Below are positions 55,592 through 63,458 of a stretch of 64,000 bases of DNA, piece after piece. This DNA comes from JAEYZM01 sp943372195 (GTDB lineage Bacteria > Bacteroidota > Bacteroidia > Sphingobacteriales > Sphingobacteriaceae), in assembly GCA_943372195.1 (NCBI GenBank), contig CALRXS010000009.1, positions 59,467 to 123,466 on the forward strand. Direction: 5' to 3'. Below the pieces are notes generated by a model, which was given only the letters and a program-made list of their open reading frames with translations, ran no database searches and was not told where the DNA came from. The position numbers and the translations under genes were made by a program. Position 1 is the first letter of the stretch; every line of letters begins with the position of its first letter.

Positions 55592-55620
55592 AAAAAGGGG
55601 GAATTAAATTCCCCCTTTTT
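55592..55620. terminator. Bidirectional terminator between dsbD and the lipid kinase gene
   Basis: GGGGGAATT (55597-55605) pairs with AATTCCCCC (55607-55615), flanked by A- and T-runs, between converging genes. Confidence 0.92.
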
Positions 55621-56504
55621 TATTGTACAATAATTGACAATTTCTCTTCGGCAATTTCAGCCGTGAATGGCGCGACCCCTTTCTCTTCTCCATCAATAGT
55701 TAATAGTGAAACTTCAGAGTTAACCATGATACTTCTTACCTGTTTGTACTCTAAGAGTTCTGATTGAATATGTTTACCAGAATATACACTAGGGAATAAT
55801 TTCAAGAGATTAAACATAGAAGTTTTTCGCACTAAAATAACGTCCATTAACTCATCTTTTAAATCAGCTAGTGGTGCCATTTTCATACCTTTGCCTGTAT
55901 GTTTAGTGTTTAAAATTAAAATGAATGAGAAGTCTTCGTTATAAGTAACTTTATCTAATTTAATTTTTACTTTTTGTGAAGGATTAGGAATTAATTCTAA
56001 TAAAGATGCTACGGTATATCTACTAGTACCAATAGTTCTTAATTGTTCAGATCTAAAATTAATATTAGCAACTAAGCCCCAGCCGATCATGTTAAATGAA
56101 ATACATTCGAAATCTTCGTACTTCACTTTTATTAGATCTATTTTTTCAACCTTAAAAGTTTTGAGTGCTTTTAATGCTGATTTATAATCAAGACAATTTA
56201 AGTCATGATTAAAGGCATTGCCACTACCCGCCGGAAATAAAATGACAGGTATGTGTAATGAGTTAGCATTATACATTGCATTTACAACATCATGCATCGT
56301 ACCATCACCACCCAAAACAATAACAGCATCTATGTCTGATAAAATATTTTGATTGATGAAACGAGAGAAGTAACCTGTGCTTATACTTTCGAGTACTAAG
56401 AAGTCATCATTAGGTAAATCTTGCTGCAGGCTCTTCATCATCTTACGAGCTTTAGACCGCCCAGAATCAGGATTTAGAGCACATAAATATTTTCTTCCGC
56501 CCAT
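55620..56504 (-). CDS. Diacylglycerol/lipid kinase family protein
   Basis: 294 residues. NPDSGRSKARKMMK at the start, AVIVLGGDGTMHDVVNAMYN (the GGDGT nucleotide site, about residues 80-90) and LFPAGSGNAFNHDL place it in the DAGK catalytic family. Such enzymes phosphorylate diacylglycerol or related lipids, but the substrate cannot be read from sequence. It is divergent from gmhA. Confidence 0.9.
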   Translation of the reverse strand: MGGRKYLCALNPDSGRSKARKMMKSLQQDLPNDDFLVLESISTGYFSRFINQNILSDIDAVIVLGGDGTMHDVVNAMYNANSLHIPVILFPAGSGNAFNHDLNCLDYKSALKALKTFKVEKIDLIKVKYEDFECISFNMIGWGLVANINFRSEQLRTIGTSRYTVASLLELIPNPSQKVKIKLDKVTYNEDFSFILILNTKHTGKGMKMAPLADLKDELMDVILVRKTSMFNLLKLFPSVYSGKHIQSELLEYKQVRSIMVNSEVSLLTIDGEEKGVAPFTAEIAEEKLSIIVQ

Positions 56505-56572
56505 ATTTGATACAATATAAGAAAAGGTTGATTAAATTTGATAAAACGTTCACAAGATTCTATCATTGTAAA

Positions 56573-57139
56573 ATGAATACCATTCAAAAGCATTTCGAAG
56601 AAGCACAAAAAGTATTGGCAAGTTTTATTGCTGATGAAAAAAATATTCAGCAAATAGAAAAGGCTGCAGCATTGATGACGAATGCCATTAAGCAAGGTGG
56701 TAAAATTATCTCATGTGGCAATGGAGGTTCTATGTGTGATGCTATGCATTTTGCAGAAGAGCTGAGCGGAAGATATAGAAATGATCGCGCATCAATTGCA
56801 GCAATTTCAATATCAGATCCTTCACATATTTCATGTGTTGCAAATGATTACGGTTATGAGTTTGTATTCTCACGTTTCGTTGAAGGCATAGGTAAATCAG
56901 GTGATGTGTTATTAGGTATCAGCACATCGGGCAATTCAAAAAATATTATTAAAGCAGTGCAAGCAGCGAAAGCAAAAGGTATGCATACCGTTTGTTTAAC
57001 TGGTAAGGATGGTGGCGAACTTGCAAATATTTGCGACGTAGAAATACGTGCACCACATTCAGAGTATGCAGATCGCGCACAAGAAATTCATATAAAAATT
57101 ATTCATTCATTGATTGACTACATAGAGAGTCATCTATAA
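56573..57139 (+). CDS. gmhA: Sedoheptulose-7-phosphate isomerase (SIS domain)
   Basis: 188 residues from the ATG at 56573; an earlier start would add 22 residues unlike the family. SIS-domain motifs are KIISCGNGGSMCDAMHFAEELSGRY, LLGISTSGNSKNI and EYADRAQEIHIKIIHSLID. GmhA makes D-glycero-manno-heptose 7-phosphate, a precursor of the heptoses of lipopolysaccharide. It is 82 bases upstream of yifB. Confidence 0.9.
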   Translation: MNTIQKHFEEAQKVLASFIADEKNIQQIEKAAALMTNAIKQGGKIISCGNGGSMCDAMHFAEELSGRYRNDRASIAAISISDPSHISCVANDYGYEFVFSRFVEGIGKSGDVLLGISTSGNSKNIIKAVQAAKAKGMHTVCLTGKDGGELANICDVEIRAPHSEYADRAQEIHIKIIHSLIDYIESHL

Positions 57140-57144
57140 AAAGT

Positions 57145-57184
57145 TGCAAGAATGCAGTCTTAAAAATAATCCTGCATTCTTGCA
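57145..57184. terminator. Hairpin between gmhA and yifB
   Basis: TGCAAGAATGCAG (57145-57157) and CTGCATTCTTGCA (57172-57184) are perfect 13-bp arms with a 14-base loop. No T-run follows, so it is either a weak terminator or a processing hairpin. Confidence 0.5.
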
Positions 57185-57220
57185 GTTCCATTAAAAATTT
57201 CTTGGATTTACCTTTACACC

Positions 57221-58102
57221 ATGTTAGTGAAAACTTTTGGAAGCGCGGTGTATGGAGTAAACGCTATCTTGATAGAGGTAGAGGTGAATATTGTGTCAGG
57301 TGTAGACTATCATTTAGTGGGCTTACCCGATAGTGCTGTAAAAGAAAGTAACCTGCGCATAGAGTCGGCGGTGAAACATGTTGGGTTGAATATGCCGAGG
57401 ATGAAGATTGTGGTAAACATGGCTCCTGCCGACATTCGCAAAGAAGGTTCAGCTTATGATCTAACAATAGCAATTGGAATTTTAGCGGCGTCGGATCAAA
57501 TACCAAATGATGAAATAGCAGATTATTTAATCATGGGTGAGCTATCGTTAGATGGTACATTGAAACCGATTAGAGGTGCATTGCCTATCGCAATTGAGGC
57601 AAAGAGAAAAGGATTCAAAGGATTTATACTACCATTGAAAAATGCGAAAGAAGCTGCAATAGTAAGCGGATTAGAAGTGTATGGGATGCAGAATATTTCG
57701 GAGGTTGTTAATTTCTTTAAAGGCGAGAGAAACATTACAGCTCTAGTCGTAAATCCGCGTGAAGATTTTTTCTTAAATCAAAGTATTACAGACATCGACT
57801 TTGGAGATGTAAAAGGTCAAGAGAATGTAAAACGTGCGATGGAGATTGCTGCTGCGGGCGGACATAATATAATTCTTATAGGTCCGCCTGGAGCCGGCAA
57901 AACCATGTTGGCAAAAAGATTACCAACCATATTGCCACCATTGAATTTAAATGAATCATTAGAAACAACTAAAATACATTCAGTAGCAGGTAAACTAAAA
58001 TCGAGCGACTCATTGATAGCGCGTAGACCTTTTAGAGCACCACATCATTCTATTTCAGAGCTTGTTGTGTTAAAGTTAATAATATGTATATCAACTATAT
58101 AG
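57221..58102 (+). pseudogene. comM: YifB/ComM Mg-chelatase-like ATPase, interrupted by the island
   Basis: 293 codons where the family needs about 510. The N-terminal ChlI domain (residues 1-175) and the Walker A GPPGAGKTMLAKRL (about 226) are intact, and the reading stays on family consensus through RRPFRAPHHSIS. Then ELVVLKLIICISTI ends in a stop with no homology. The Walker B and C-terminal domain are missing from the window. ComM is a helicase-type ATPase for branch migration in natural transformation. This gene should be non-functional unless the island leaves. Confidence 0.92.
58055..58064. other. Left junction (attL-type) of the island in yifB
   Basis: Family consensus ends after codons TCA (58055-58057) and perhaps GAG (58058-58060). 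The exact attachment core cannot be read without the right junction. Confidence 0.6.
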
Positions 58103-58367
58103 CCTTTAGTTGATAATACATTAATAGCGCAATTGTCTCAGAAGGTATATTCTTATCTTCAATTGCTATATCTAAAAAGCTCATATAGCATTCAATCCAA
58201 TTATCTCTTATTTCACCTTTCCTTTCGCCCATTTTTAACGCCACAATACTTAATAAATCCAATTCAAATTCATCCGGAACTAAATGGTTTTTGTATAAAT
58301 AATTAGTAAATCTATGATATTTAATATCGGCGGAAATTAATTGAATTATGATTTCATTTTCATACAT
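58095..58367 (-). CDS. Island protein of unknown function
   Basis: 90 residues: acidic, helical (FELDLLSIVALKMGERKGEIRDNWIECYMSFLDIAIEDKN). No family recognised. It is the first island gene, and its 3' end overlaps the interrupted yifB reading by 8 bases. Its start faces the divergent three-gene set across a region flanked by an imperfect inverted repeat. Confidence 0.6.
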   Translation of the reverse strand: MYENEIIIQLISADIKYHRFTNYLYKNHLVPDEFELDLLSIVALKMGERKGEIRDNWIECYMSFLDIAIEDKNIPSETIALLMYYQLKAI

Positions 58368-58380
58368 AGTAATACAATAG

Positions 58381-58399
58381 TATAGATTTTTTCACTTAT
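58381..58399. repeat. Left arm of an imperfect inverted repeat (partner 58550-58565)
   Basis: TATAGATTTTTTCACTTAT; it pairs with ATAAGTGAAATCTATA at 58550-58565 except for three extra T in this arm. The arms bracket 150 bases between divergent genes. Confidence 0.7.
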
Positions 58400-58525
58400 C
58401 AATTAAATATCTATATAAACTAAAAATTTTATAGTTTATCTAAAAAATGTCTAGTTAAACAGAATTCACTATAAAAAACCATACAAAGAAAAACTTATTT
58501 ATTTTTTAGAATATATATAATATGA

Positions 58526-58543
58526 ATTGAATGAATATTCAAT
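58526..58543. promoter_or_regulatory. Palindromic operator candidate
   Basis: ATTGAAT-gaat-ATTCAAT is a perfect 7-bp inverted repeat with a 4-base spacer, 22 bases before the start of the 55-residue island gene. Same geometry as the XRE operator at 23229. Confidence 0.45.
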
Positions 58544-58549
58544 ATAAAA

Positions 58550-58565
58550 ATAAGTGAAATCTATA
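58550..58565. repeat. Right arm of the imperfect inverted repeat (partner 58381-58399)
   Basis: ATAAGTGAAATCTATA; its last base is the A of the ATG of the 55-residue island gene. Confidence 0.7.
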
Positions 58566-58732
58566 TGAAAATAAAAATGAAGTTTATTAAAGAATTTGAA
58601 GATTTTATTAATATCGAAAATGATAAAGAGGTTCCTTATATACAAGATGAGGATGAATTTATGCCTGATGGAGAGGATAGTGAAGATGAAGAAATATTGG
58701 CTGAAATAAAAAAATATTTTAATAAAGAATAA
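58565..58732 (+). CDS. Tiny acidic island protein
   Basis: 55 residues: a basic start (MKIKMKFIKEFEDFIN) then a very acidic tail (DEDEFMPDGEDSEDEEI). The stop overlaps the next start by one base (TAATG). Its charge pattern resembles DNA-mimic or antitoxin proteins, but there is no proof. It is the first of three overlapping small genes. Confidence 0.55.
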   Translation: MKIKMKFIKEFEDFINIENDKEVPYIQDEDEFMPDGEDSEDEEILAEIKKYFNKE

Positions 58733-58965
58733 TGAATATGTATTATTTAATTGATGGTAAAAAATACTTGGATAATTATATGATTAGAGAGCGTCTAAAC
58801 ATTTCTAAATCCTTATTTCAACAAATTACCAAAAAGTATGAAGCTAAAGAAAGGGGAATAATTAAAATCCAGAATAAGACGCTTTACAGCACTAGTTGCT
58901 TAGTAGAAATATTGAAAATATTAATAAGCGAAAATGATAAACAAATTACAAGAACTAATAAATAA
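58732..58965 (+). CDS. Small helix-turn-helix-like island protein
   Basis: 77 residues. IRERLNISKSLFQQITKKYEAKE and the following KIQNKTLYSTSCLVEIL look like a winged-helix or MerR/excisionase-type fold (a helix-turn-helix then a beta hairpin and helix). The length and basic tail suit a small DNA-binding protein such as a recombination directionality factor. This is a fold guess only. It overlaps both neighbours. Confidence 0.5.
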   Translation: MNMYYLIDGKKYLDNYMIRERLNISKSLFQQITKKYEAKERGIIKIQNKTLYSTSCLVEILKILISENDKQITRTNK

Positions 58966-59095
58966 AAGAAGAAGTAAATTAACTGAATATATTAATACAA
59001 ATAGCAAAAGTTGGAAGAAGCAATTAAGAAAGATGGAATTAGATAATATTGACATTAAAATCAAAATAGAAAAACTGAAATTAAAGCACAAATAA
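58934..59095 (+). CDS. Tiny basic coiled-coil island protein
   Basis: 53 residues: MINKLQELINKRRSKLTEYI then SWKKQLRKMELDNIDIKIKIEKLKLKHK, basic and helical with heptad-like leucines and isoleucines. It overlaps the preceding gene by 32 bases in another frame. No family recognised; the overlap makes it a likely but unproven gene. Confidence 0.4.
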   Translation: MINKLQELINKRRSKLTEYINTNSKSWKKQLRKMELDNIDIKIKIEKLKLKHK

Positions 59096-59242
59096 ATATG
59101 AGTTGCTCCACTCTGAAACAAAAGGTGATTGATTGTTAAGAATATGATATTATGTCTTAGCAAATGAAAAACTAAATATCAAGCAACGTATGAAAAGCCA
59201 TCATCGTATGGTTGAATACTATATTAAATAATATATTAGACT

Positions 59243-59758
59243 TTGAGAAAATTAACAAAAAAATCAGGTTATAAATGCTTAGATGAAATCCATATTGATT
59301 TAAGTAAATCATATAAGATTATGCTGACAAATAAAGGGTATTTTTATTTTATAACAATAACTAATACGAACTCAAGAACGCCAAAAGATTTGAATTTCAA
59401 ATTAAAAAATAAATTATTTAATAGTATTTGGAGAGACTATAAGTCTTCATTTGAAACAATTAATTATCTATTTGTAATAGAGTATCCCGGCGCAGTTAGT
59501 AAAAACCATAATAACATTACAAGGGCCCAAATTGAGTTAGCTGTATTGAATAAATTTGAAGTACATACGCACATAATAATTAATACTACACTATCACAAG
59601 AAACGATAGAATATTATATTCAAAATACATTTTATAAACCTAATATTAATATTATTGAAATTACAAATAACCCCCAGAGACAAAACCTAATAAACTATTT
59701 TAAGAAACAAAAACATATAAGCGACGATTGTTATAATTACAAAATTACCCAAACATAG
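59243..59758 (+). CDS. Single-HUH Rep-like endonuclease candidate
   Basis: 171 residues from a TTG at 59243 (next ATG at 59324; a stop precedes the TTG in frame, so the start is uncertain). FYFITITNTN is rolling-circle motif I (FxTxT), EVHTHIIINTT is motif II (HxH followed by hydrophobics), and LINYFKKQKH is a candidate motif III (Tyr and Lys). HUH enzymes nick DNA for replication or transfer. The protein is shorter than typical Rep or relaxase, so it may be an element-specific nickase. Confidence 0.55.
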   Translation: MRKLTKKSGYKCLDEIHIDLSKSYKIMLTNKGYFYFITITNTNSRTPKDLNFKLKNKLFNSIWRDYKSSFETINYLFVIEYPGAVSKNHNNITRAQIELAVLNKFEVHTHIIINTTLSQETIEYYIQNTFYKPNINIIEITNNPQRQNLINYFKKQKHISDDCYNYKITQT

Positions 59759-59851
59759 ATAAAGAAAAAATAGAATAGCTTGCTTATTCATTTGTACTTA
59801 TTTGTATATACAATTTAATAATATTATTTTTAATGTTAAAGTTGAACTAAT

Positions 59852-60181
59852 ATGGTGAACATTAATGAATTTAAGATTGTACTAAAAGATAGGTTGATTG
59901 ATATATCAGATGAATATAACACTACACACTCTTTCAGAATTACAGACAGAACTGAGACATCTTTTTATTGTTCAACTACAATAATTGGTAGAAATGGTAT
60001 AATTGGTGATTTAGACTTTATTAATAAAGTCTTAGAATGCGTTAGATTTACAATTGACTATTTTGACTTAAATGTAAATCTATATGAAATTAAAAACAGG
60101 CAAGTACTTCGTGGTTGGAGAGAAAATGGGGCTGGGTTTATGTTCACATTTATAATTTCGACCAAAGTGAATGAAAGATAA
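59852..60181 (+). CDS. Island protein of unknown function, possible partner of the next gene
   Basis: 109 residues: alternating strands and a helix (FRITDRTETSFYCSTTIIG, FINKVLECVRFTIDYFDL, WRENGAGFMFTFIIS). No family recognised. It ends 17 bases before the 263-residue protein, in the position of an immunity or antitoxin gene. Confidence 0.5.
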   Translation: MVNINEFKIVLKDRLIDISDEYNTTHSFRITDRTETSFYCSTTIIGRNGIIGDLDFINKVLECVRFTIDYFDLNVNLYEIKNRQVLRGWRENGAGFMFTFIISTKVNER

Positions 60182-60198
60182 TTTTTAATATCTAATTT

Positions 60199-60990
60199 AT
60201 GAAAGAAAGGTGCTTTTCATTAGAAGAATTAGATGAAATTATTTCAATAGCTAACAGCTATAACAATCCTAATAAAAACATATATTTTGTTGCCGGTTTA
60301 ATATTTGGCATATCAAACAATACTGGCTTAATACTGCCTTTTGGAAACTCAGAAACAGGGTATTATCACATCTTCGAGCGGCATAGCTTATTATCTAGAA
60401 AATTATATAAGAATGATAATCCAACTAAATTCTCATTAAAATATGCCCCAGTAAATTATCTAGAAATCGCAGATAAAATATTCAATAAAAATAATTTAGA
60501 CATCAAGAACAATCATTATCCTGATTTATTTGATTTATACAATGGAAAGTATATTCTAAAAGACAATATAAATACTTACACACTTATCACCTACAAAAAC
60601 ACTAAAGTAATACATACACTTTTTCTTAATAATAATAAGAAGCCATTTAACAAAAAGAAGATAATAGATTTAAGACAAGGCTGGGTAAAGTCTTCAAGGA
60701 GTTATTCTAGTTGTATAAACACATTTGAAATGCCATATTTTGATGAAAATGATGTTGAAAAACTAATAATTATTAAACGACATTTAGAATTAGAAAATAT
60801 ATCGAAATGGTACATTCAATTAAATTCACAAGAGGGAACCCCCTTCGTTACAATTCTAATAAAAGAAGAGGATGAACTGACTAGTAAATCTAGTCTTCCT
60901 TTTGAAATGACAAATTTAGATTTTGGTGATATTTCCTGGGCTGAAAGAATAATAAAACAAATCATAAATGGCCGCTATTTGTTAGAATAA
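60199..60990 (+). CDS. Island protein with barnase/EndoU/ColicinE5-like (PBECR-type) N-terminus
   Basis: 263 residues. The N-terminal 150 residues resemble PBECR-type RNase domains: GYYHIFERHSLLSRK (the HI..RH signature, about residues 55-70), TKFSLKYAPVNYLEIADKI, and YTLITYKNTKVIHTLFL. The C-terminal part is unassigned. PBECR domains occur as toxins of phage and mobile elements. A role as toxin with the preceding 109-residue protein is inference. Confidence 0.45.
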   Translation: MKERCFSLEELDEIISIANSYNNPNKNIYFVAGLIFGISNNTGLILPFGNSETGYYHIFERHSLLSRKLYKNDNPTKFSLKYAPVNYLEIADKIFNKNNLDIKNNHYPDLFDLYNGKYILKDNINTYTLITYKNTKVIHTLFLNNNKKPFNKKKIIDLRQGWVKSSRSYSSCINTFEMPYFDENDVEKLIIIKRHLELENISKWYIQLNSQEGTPFVTILIKEEDELTSKSSLPFEMTNLDFGDISWAERIIKQIINGRYLLE

Positions 60991-61013
60991 TTATCCTTAT
61001 TTTTGTTGTGATT

Positions 61014-61832
61014 ATGAAAGAAAAAGGTAATATTAAATCAAAGCCTAAGACCCTTAAAGCCATCAAAAAGGAAACAAATGTTATTGAACTTAATAAAGTT
61101 TATAATGAAAGTTGTTTAGACACTTTAAGGAGAATTCCTGATGACTTTATAGATTTAGTCGTTACATCACCGCCTTACAATATGAACCTTAGAATAAGAA
61201 ATGGTAAATATTGTTCTAGACAAATCGTGAAAGAATTTAGTACCAAATATTCAAATTTTGATGATAATTTACCCATTGAAGAATATTATGATTTCCATAG
61301 TAAGGTGATAATTGAATTACTAAGAACAAGTAAAATTATATTTTATAATATTCAAATTGTAACAGGTAGTAAAAGAGCAGTTTTTAAGATGATTGGACAC
61401 TTTTCTGATTATCTTAAAGACATTATAATATGGGATAAGGGTTACGCTCAACCAGCGATGGCTAGTAATGTACTTAACAGACAAAGTGAGTTAATACTTG
61501 TATTTGAAAGAACAAATGCGATTAGCCGACAATTTAGTAAATGTAATTTCAAACGTGGTACATTAGGTGATGTCTGGAATATTAGTCGTGGTAAAAAAGT
61601 AGATAAAAATCATAGCGCCGTTTTTCCCGAGAAATTAGTTGAAACAATTCTTACTAATTTCTCAGATGAAAACGATATTATTTATGACCCATTTATGGGT
61701 ACAGGCACAACAGCAAGAGTTAGTAAAATAATGAATAGAAGATGGATTGGCAGTGAAATAAATGAAGAATATTGCCAAACAATATCTCAACGAACTAAAG
61801 ATGAAGATATATTTAGTATGAAAGCAGTATAA
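61014..61832 (+). CDS. DNA methyltransferase, beta class, probably N4-cytosine
   Basis: 272 residues from the ATG at 61014 (GTG two codons earlier is possible). Motif IV is TSPPYNMN (SPPY suits m4C), and motif I, after it, is DPFMGTGTTARVS, the order of beta-class enzymes. It lies tail-to-tail with an MvaI/BcnI-type endonuclease. MvaI and BcnI recognise CCWGG and CCSGG and their partners make m4C, so a CCNGG-type site is likely. Confidence 0.9.
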   Translation: MKEKGNIKSKPKTLKAIKKETNVIELNKVYNESCLDTLRRIPDDFIDLVVTSPPYNMNLRIRNGKYCSRQIVKEFSTKYSNFDDNLPIEEYYDFHSKVIIELLRTSKIIFYNIQIVTGSKRAVFKMIGHFSDYLKDIIIWDKGYAQPAMASNVLNRQSELILVFERTNAISRQFSKCNFKRGTLGDVWNISRGKKVDKNHSAVFPEKLVETILTNFSDENDIIYDPFMGTGTTARVSKIMNRRWIGSEINEEYCQTISQRTKDEDIFSMKAV

Positions 61833-61854
61833 ATTAATATACTGATTTCTAAGA

Positions 61855-62619
61855 TTACTCAATTTCTATACATTCTTCATAAAATTCAGTAATTCTATTT
61901 GCCTGTACTCTAAATCCACTTCCGTGGTCGTGTGTCTTTCCATAGTTTTTCTTTCCTGGGTCTTTATAAACTCCCATCCTTATATCAAACATTATTCTAC
62001 CATCTTCAACACCATTTAGAAATTCTTCAAAACTAAAATCAAAATATACTTTTGATGATTTATAGTGGTATTTATGGATTTTCTCTTCGATTTTATGTTC
62101 TGCGAATACTAAGAATAAGTCTTTCAGTTTCAAACAAGCTTTTCTTAACGCATCAAAGGTCCAGTAAGTGTCATCGAATAACAATTTACCTTCAATGTCA
62201 CATACTTTTAAGATAATTTTCTCATTTACTCTATCAACCACCATACTCATTCTATATTTGTCATAGACAATACTTTCTCTATTTCCAAAGATTGAGGCAT
62301 AGAGTTTTTTTAATACTGGAAATTCCGGGTCTCTAATTTCTCCAAATCTATTTTTTAATATATTATTTGCTTTTTTAGGTGAAGTTGGGCTTTTCGAAAA
62401 CAAAGTTGTAAAAGATGAATTTAATTCTCTTTTACTCTTGACCTCAAAGCCCTCAAAATCTGGGTCCCTTAAATTGTTTTCACTAACACCTAAATAGTCT
62501 TCAAAAGTATTTCCAATACCACCATCCTTATTTTTTGGACGATTTGAAGCAACGAAACCAAGTTCTCGAATTCTCTTGAACTCATTCGTGATTTTTACTG
62601 ATTTTTCTTGATTACTCAT
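61855..62619 (-). CDS. MvaI/BcnI-family type II restriction endonuclease
   Basis: 254 residues from the ATG at 62619. GIGNTFEDYLGVSENNLRDPDFEGFEVKSKRE carries the catalytic PD-(D/E)xK residues (D in DPDF, E and K in EVKS) and SSFTTLFSKSPTSPKKAN is the next family block. These enzymes cut pseudo-symmetric CCNGG-type sites, each monomer nicking one strand. It converges on the methyltransferase with a 22-base gap. No controller protein is evident. Confidence 0.85.
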   Translation of the reverse strand: MSNQEKSVKITNEFKRIRELGFVASNRPKNKDGGIGNTFEDYLGVSENNLRDPDFEGFEVKSKRELNSSFTTLFSKSPTSPKKANNILKNRFGEIRDPEFPVLKKLYASIFGNRESIVYDKYRMSMVVDRVNEKIILKVCDIEGKLLFDDTYWTFDALRKACLKLKDLFLVFAEHKIEEKIHKYHYKSSKVYFDFSFEEFLNGVEDGRIMFDIRMGVYKDPGKKNYGKTHDHGSGFRVQANRITEFYEECIEIE

Positions 62620-62639
62620 AAGCAAATTGATTGATTATG

Positions 62640-62843
62640 GAAAAGTAGCAAGAAATGTAGAGAATTCCCAGAGGTCTTATGAGAATAGAGCTATGTCACT
62701 ATTTAATATAAGTTATATTACTTATCACATTTTTAGAGTAAAGGATGAATTATGAATAATTTTTTATAATTTTTTATATAAAATATGAGGTATTATGCGT
62801 ATTTATTCATATTTTTAGGAATACATCAAGTAACTTATAAAAT
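62640..62843. promoter_or_regulatory. Regulatory/res-like region upstream of the small recombinase
   Basis: A 200-base intergenic region between the divergent endonuclease and recombinase genes. TAATATAA-g-TTATATTA (62704-62720) is a perfect 8-bp inverted repeat, overlapping ATAAGT/ACTTAT (62708-62725). AAGTAACTT recurs at about 62828. Such sites fit resolvase res subsites or promoters; not proven. Confidence 0.4.
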
Positions 62844-63458
62844 ATGAATATACTTTATACTAGAGTTTCAACTTTAGAACAAAAAACGGATAGACAAAGA
62901 GTAACTGAAAAAGATTTTGATTTAGTAATTGAAGATAAATGTTCCGGAACCATTCCCTTTTTTGAAAGAAATGGTGGAATTGAGATTAAGAAATTAGCAG
63001 AAAATGGGGTGCTGAAAAATCTCTCAGTATGGCAGATTGATAGATTAGGAAGAGACCTAAGAGATATAATGAATACTATACATTACTTTAATGAAAAGAA
63101 TATAGTTATTGTTTTTGTTTCTCAAGGATTAAGGACTTTAGATGAAAATGGGGTTGAAAATCCAATTTCCAAACTAATTATTTCAATACTAGGAATTGTT
63201 GGTGAAATGGAAAGATGTCAGATAAAAGAACGTCAATTAGAAGGCATAAGAATTGCTAAATTGAAAGGTTCTTATAGGGGTAGAAAATTAGGGACCAAGG
63301 AGGATATTATTAAATTTGTAAATAAGGAGAAAAATAAAAAAGCGATTGATTATATGAAGAAGGGTTATAAGAATACTGAAATTTCAAAAATCACTGGATT
63401 ACATATTAATACATTGACAAAAATAAAATCTATTTGGAAGCAAATTAGTAATACTTAA
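62844..63458 (+). CDS. Small serine recombinase (resolvase/invertase)
   Basis: 204 residues. The catalytic domain starts MNILYTRVSTLEQKTDRQ (nucleophile Ser near residue 9) with QIDRLGRDLRDIMN and GEMERCQIKERQLEGI; the C-terminal part has a HTH_7-like helix-turn-helix (TEISKITGLHINTLTKI). The size suits a resolvase or DNA invertase, not an integrase. It overlaps the converging large recombinase gene by 4 bases. Confidence 0.92.
   Translation: MNILYTRVSTLEQKTDRQRVTEKDFDLVIEDKCSGTIPFFERNGGIEIKKLAENGVLKNLSVWQIDRLGRDLRDIMNTIHYFNEKNIVIVFVSQGLRTLDENGVENPISKLIISILGIVGEMERCQIKERQLEGIRIAKLKGSYRGRKLGTKEDIIKFVNKEKNKKAIDYMKKGYKNTEISKITGLHINTLTKIKSIWKQISNT

Noticed and set aside
58058..58102. Frameshift sequencing error as the cause of the yifB break
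   Set aside because: No frame after 58060 continues the family sequence within the window, so the rest is absent, not shifted.
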